From contig CACOEZ010000009.1 in the NCBI GenBank assembly GCA_902626385.1, positions 1 to 39,895 of the forward strand: 39,895 nucleotides of DNA. The letters run 5' to 3'. Positions 37,816-39,895 of this stretch are shown here, piece by piece (position 1 is the stretch's first letter; each line of letters starts with the position of its first letter). The DNA comes from an uncultured SAR86 cluster bacterium (lineage in GTDB: Bacteria > Pseudomonadota > Gammaproteobacteria > Magnimaribacterales > D2472). The notes under the pieces are model-generated. The model saw nothing but the letters and a program-made list of their open reading frames with translations. It was not told the origin of the DNA and did not search any database. The position numbers and the translations under genes were made by a program.

Positions 37816-38598
37816 ATGAATAATACTAAATATTTATTAGGTGCTTTACTAACTTTATTTATTGTTAGTTGTTCTAACGAAAATGAGTCTGTTGTAAGTG
37901 ATACAGGTCCAATATACAAAGGACCATATTACAACGAATTCTTGGCTTGCAATGCTGGTCCAGCATTTCAAGATGGAATTCAAGAGATGCTATCTGCCTG
38001 GCAAGAACTTCCAGCTGCTAAAGGTCTTGGATGGGCTGGTGTGTATGCTCCAAAAGGAGATGATCATAGATTTTCAAATGGATGGTGGGAATTAGAGTGG
38101 GACTCAAAAGAAAGTTCAGATAATGCCTTTAACAATCCTTCGCCTGAGTTTTTAGCATGGTCAGAAAAATATTCTGATGTAATGACTTGCGATATTGAAG
38201 GAAGATTTCCATGGACATTTTACTTACCAAGAGATCCTGGATCCTTTGGTGAGGTAATGGGTGAAAATGGATATTTTGCCTCTGAATTTCTTGCTTGTAA
38301 TTATAAAGAGGGTAAATCTGGAGAAGACTTAAGAGCTGCTGTTGTTCAGTTCAATGAATACCTTGATCAAAATGGAAGTGAGGTACCATACTTTTATGGC
38401 GTTTATTTCCCTCAATTTGATACCGATACTGATTTCTTATGGGGAAACTGGCATGCAAGTTTTGAAACCATGGAAATTGGTAACAAAGACTGGGAAGAAA
38501 ATGGCAAAGCTATGCAGGCAAAGTTTGATGAAATATCTACATGCATTTCACCAGATTATTACGATAGTAGAGAGTTATATAACAATCCTAGTACGTAA
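37816..38598 (+). CDS. Lipoprotein with two tandem copies of an unrecognised domain
   Basis: 260 residues. The signal peptide ends in a lipobox with Cys19 (LFIVSC). The mature protein holds two related units: residues about 39-140 and 153-255. Both open with the identical EFLACN (41-46 and 157-162), contain a GVY-P turn (75-79; 195-199) and a Trp-rich strand (GWWELEW; WGNWHASFE), and close with TC (Cys125; Cys243). Each unit thus has a cysteine pair 80 or 82 residues apart. The alternating strand and helix pattern resembles a dimeric alpha/beta-barrel fold; that is a guess. The operon partner is the membrane protein 2 bases upstream. Confidence 0.78.
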   Translation: MNNTKYLLGALLTLFIVSCSNENESVVSDTGPIYKGPYYNEFLACNAGPAFQDGIQEMLSAWQELPAAKGLGWAGVYAPKGDDHRFSNGWWELEWDSKESSDNAFNNPSPEFLAWSEKYSDVMTCDIEGRFPWTFYLPRDPGSFGEVMGENGYFASEFLACNYKEGKSGEDLRAAVVQFNEYLDQNGSEVPYFYGVYFPQFDTDTDFLWGNWHASFETMEIGNKDWEENGKAMQAKFDEISTCISPDYYDSRELYNNPST

Positions 38599-38617
38599 TA
38601 AAAACTGATTTTAAATT

Positions 38618-38643
38618 CGGAGGGGAAACCCTCCGTTTTTTTT
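38618..38643 (+). terminator. Rho-independent terminator
   Basis: A 7-bp GC-rich stem CGGAGGG/CCCTCCG with a GAAA tetraloop (38618-38635), followed by eight T (38636-38643). It ends the lipoprotein operon and is the only strong intrinsic terminator in the window. The T-run touches the stop codon of the convergent ctlX-like gene. Confidence 0.95.
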
Positions 38644-39550
38644 AGAATAATTCAGCTAACATGCATCTAGCTGAACCACCACCATATTTTTCAATTGTTG
38701 GAATATCAGCATGCAAAATACTTTTGTAATAATCTTCTAAAAAAGTAAGGTTTTCTGAAGTTAAAGAAGAGTATGCTTTGGATGACATAATTAGAAAATA
38801 ATCTCCATTTTCATTTCTTGCTTCAAGCGCATTTCCGCAAAAATTCATTATTTGACCTTGAGTAATTTCAAACACATCATGAAATCTTTCTATTTTTTGT
38901 TTAACCATTTTTCTATATTCTTCATTAATGACTTCGTAACAAATACCAATCATTTTTGTTCCGATAAACATAAATACATCTGTGTGATAGATTGGCGAAT
39001 TTGAATGGCTGTTGGTCTCAAATTTAACAAGTTCAAAATCATTCTCTTTACACCAGTTCGTCAACTGATCTTCATTAGTTCTCTCTGAAATACCTGCATA
39101 TACGCACCTATTAATTCTATCTATTACCATGCTGCTGGTAGACTCTAGGAAAATATTTTCGTTCTCAAGATACGAGTAGTCTTTTGTAAGCTTGTAGGTC
39201 TTAGATAAATGTTCAATCATCTCGGGCTTTTTTTCAATTCTTCTATTGGGAGCCATCATGCTGAACAACTGCATTGTTTTATCTTGAAAAGTTATAAACC
39301 AATTTGGAAAGATATGATCAGGACAGTCAGAGCTGCCCTTTAAAGAAGTAACTCTTATTCCTGCTGCCTCCAAAGTATTTTTAAAGTTATTAAATTCTGA
39401 AAGTGCTTTTTTTGCTATATCTTCAGGACTTTCCAAATTTTCTTTTTCTTGATATGCATTTGTTTCTGCTGTTTGTGGATTGCACTGAAAAGCGACAGGC
39501 TCAATCATTAATAAATGCTGGCTCGACTGATTAATGTTTGATTCTTTCAT
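38642..39550 (-). CDS. CtlX-like amidinotransferase-fold hydrolase (arginine deiminase superfamily)
   Basis: About 302 residues from ATG 39550. The ORF can be extended to 39589, but that start would overlap the divergent rocD and adds a hydrophobic tail not expected for this cytoplasmic family. Matching blocks are LLMIEPVAFQCNPQTAETNAYQ, PDHIFPNWFITF, LESTSSMVIDR, the catalytic-His region SPIYHTDVFMFIG, and the C-terminal nucleophile in GGGSARCMLAELF. CtlX members hydrolyse citrulline to ornithine; arginine or dimethylarginine are alternatives. The divergent ornithine aminotransferase supports an ornithine-yielding reaction. Confidence 0.8.
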   Translation of the reverse strand: MKESNINQSSQHLLMIEPVAFQCNPQTAETNAYQEKENLESPEDIAKKALSEFNNFKNTLEAAGIRVTSLKGSSDCPDHIFPNWFITFQDKTMQLFSMMAPNRRIEKKPEMIEHLSKTYKLTKDYSYLENENIFLESTSSMVIDRINRCVYAGISERTNEDQLTNWCKENDFELVKFETNSHSNSPIYHTDVFMFIGTKMIGICYEVINEEYRKMVKQKIERFHDVFEITQGQIMNFCGNALEARNENGDYFLIMSSKAYSSLTSENLTFLEDYYKSILHADIPTIEKYGGGSARCMLAELF

Positions 39551-39579
39551 GATAAAAATAATGAGAGTAAAATACACAA

Positions 39580-39895
39580 ATGCCATCAAGTTTACAAGAA
39601 CAATTTATAAAAAAAGAAGCTCTTTTTGGTGCTCAAAATTACGCTCCTCTTTCAGTAGTCCTAGAAAAAGGTGAGGGTGCTTACTTATGGGATGTTGATG
39701 GTAATAAATATCTCGACATGGTCTCTGCATATTCTGCAGTAAGCCATGGACACTCTCATCCTGAGCTAGTAAAAATTATTCAAAAACAAGCCAGTAAGTT
39801 AGCTATAACCTCCAGAGCTTTTTATACAGAACCTTTTAGTGATTTCTTAGAAAAACTAACAAATGTTTCCGGTTTTGAAAATGTATTAACAATGA
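39580..39895 (+). CDS. rocD: Ornithine aminotransferase, N-terminal part (cut by window end)
   Basis: Only the first 105 codons are in the window. They encode a class III PLP aminotransferase N-terminus: FGAQNYAPLSVVLEKGEGAYLWD, then KYLDMVSAYSAVSHGHSHPEL and LAITSRAFYTEPFSDFLEKL. The YAPLSVVL, SAYSAV and TSRAFY forms are typical of ornithine aminotransferase (RocD), which turns ornithine and 2-oxoglutarate into glutamate semialdehyde. The PLP lysine lies beyond the window. The gap to the divergent ctlX-like gene is only 29 bases. Confidence 0.85.
   Translation, partial: MPSSLQEQFIKKEALFGAQNYAPLSVVLEKGEGAYLWDVDGNKYLDMVSAYSAVSHGHSHPELVKIIQKQASKLAITSRAFYTEPFSDFLEKLTNVSGFENVLTM

Noticed and set aside
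39551-39589. Extended N-terminus of the ctlX-like protein (start at 39589)
   Set aside because: The extension is a hydrophobic stretch overlapping the rocD start codon; ATG 39550 gives the family's usual N-terminus.
1-39895. Mobile elements, prophage, CRISPR or toxin-antitoxin modules
   Set aside because: No transposase, integrase, phage gene, direct-repeat array or toxin-like pair was found; almost all space is taken by core genes.

Overview
The window is an AT-rich, very densely packed bacterial chromosome segment. The gene order aroC-leuCD-leuB-asd-fimV-truA-trpF(BA)-accD-SPOR-cvpA-purF, the ppiB/lpxH pair and alaS-lysC-tRNA-Ser(GCU) are gammaproteobacterial arrangements. The A+T-rich coding sequence, one- to fourteen-base gene overlaps, shortened versions of normally long proteins (FimV, an MltF-like protein) and near absence of terminators suggest a streamlined marine gammaproteobacterium of the SAR86 type. 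That lineage guess is an inference from style and order, not from a search.

Region 1 (1-13325): fourteen plus-strand genes with no gap longer than 8 bases. They cover chorismate synthase, leucine synthesis, aspartate semialdehyde dehydrogenase, a short FimV/HubP, TruA, TrpF-TrpB-TrpA, AccD, a DedD-like SPOR protein, CvpA and PurF. A TATAAT box sits 7 bases before the aroC start codon. Region 2 (13322-18001): acnB on the minus strand, converging on purF; a DUF1289 protein; a ferritin-like diiron protein with a promoter and upstream Fur-like sites; a DCC-family thiol protein; then a small exported protein with a DUF2237 protein. Region 3 (18004-22231): minus strand umuDC with a symmetric LexA box, then lpxH, a lipoprotein cyclophilin and a sulfotransferase. 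Region 4 (22295-31172): a low-molecular-weight arsenate reductase-like protein, tRNA-Asn, uvrB, a lytic transglycosylase, purL, two Nudix hydrolases and a gamma carbonic anhydrase-like protein.

Region 5 (31162-37303): alaS, lysC, a class I dihydroorotase with an unusual metal-site residue, tRNA-Ser(GCU) and a MetF-like protein. csrA, usually next to lysC and this tRNA, is absent. Region 6 (37304-38643): a Fur-like box, then a small three-helix membrane protein and a lipoprotein built from two copies of an unrecognised domain, closed by the only strong intrinsic terminator in the window. This is the best candidate for an undescribed system. Region 7 (38642-39895): a CtlX-type guanidino/ureido hydrolase divergent from the start of ornithine aminotransferase, together a plausible route from citrulline or arginine to glutamate semialdehyde.

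There is no stretch above about 150 bases without a gene or RNA. No insertion sequence, prophage, CRISPR array or rRNA was seen. All functional calls rest on recognising motifs and lengths by eye; no database search was run.
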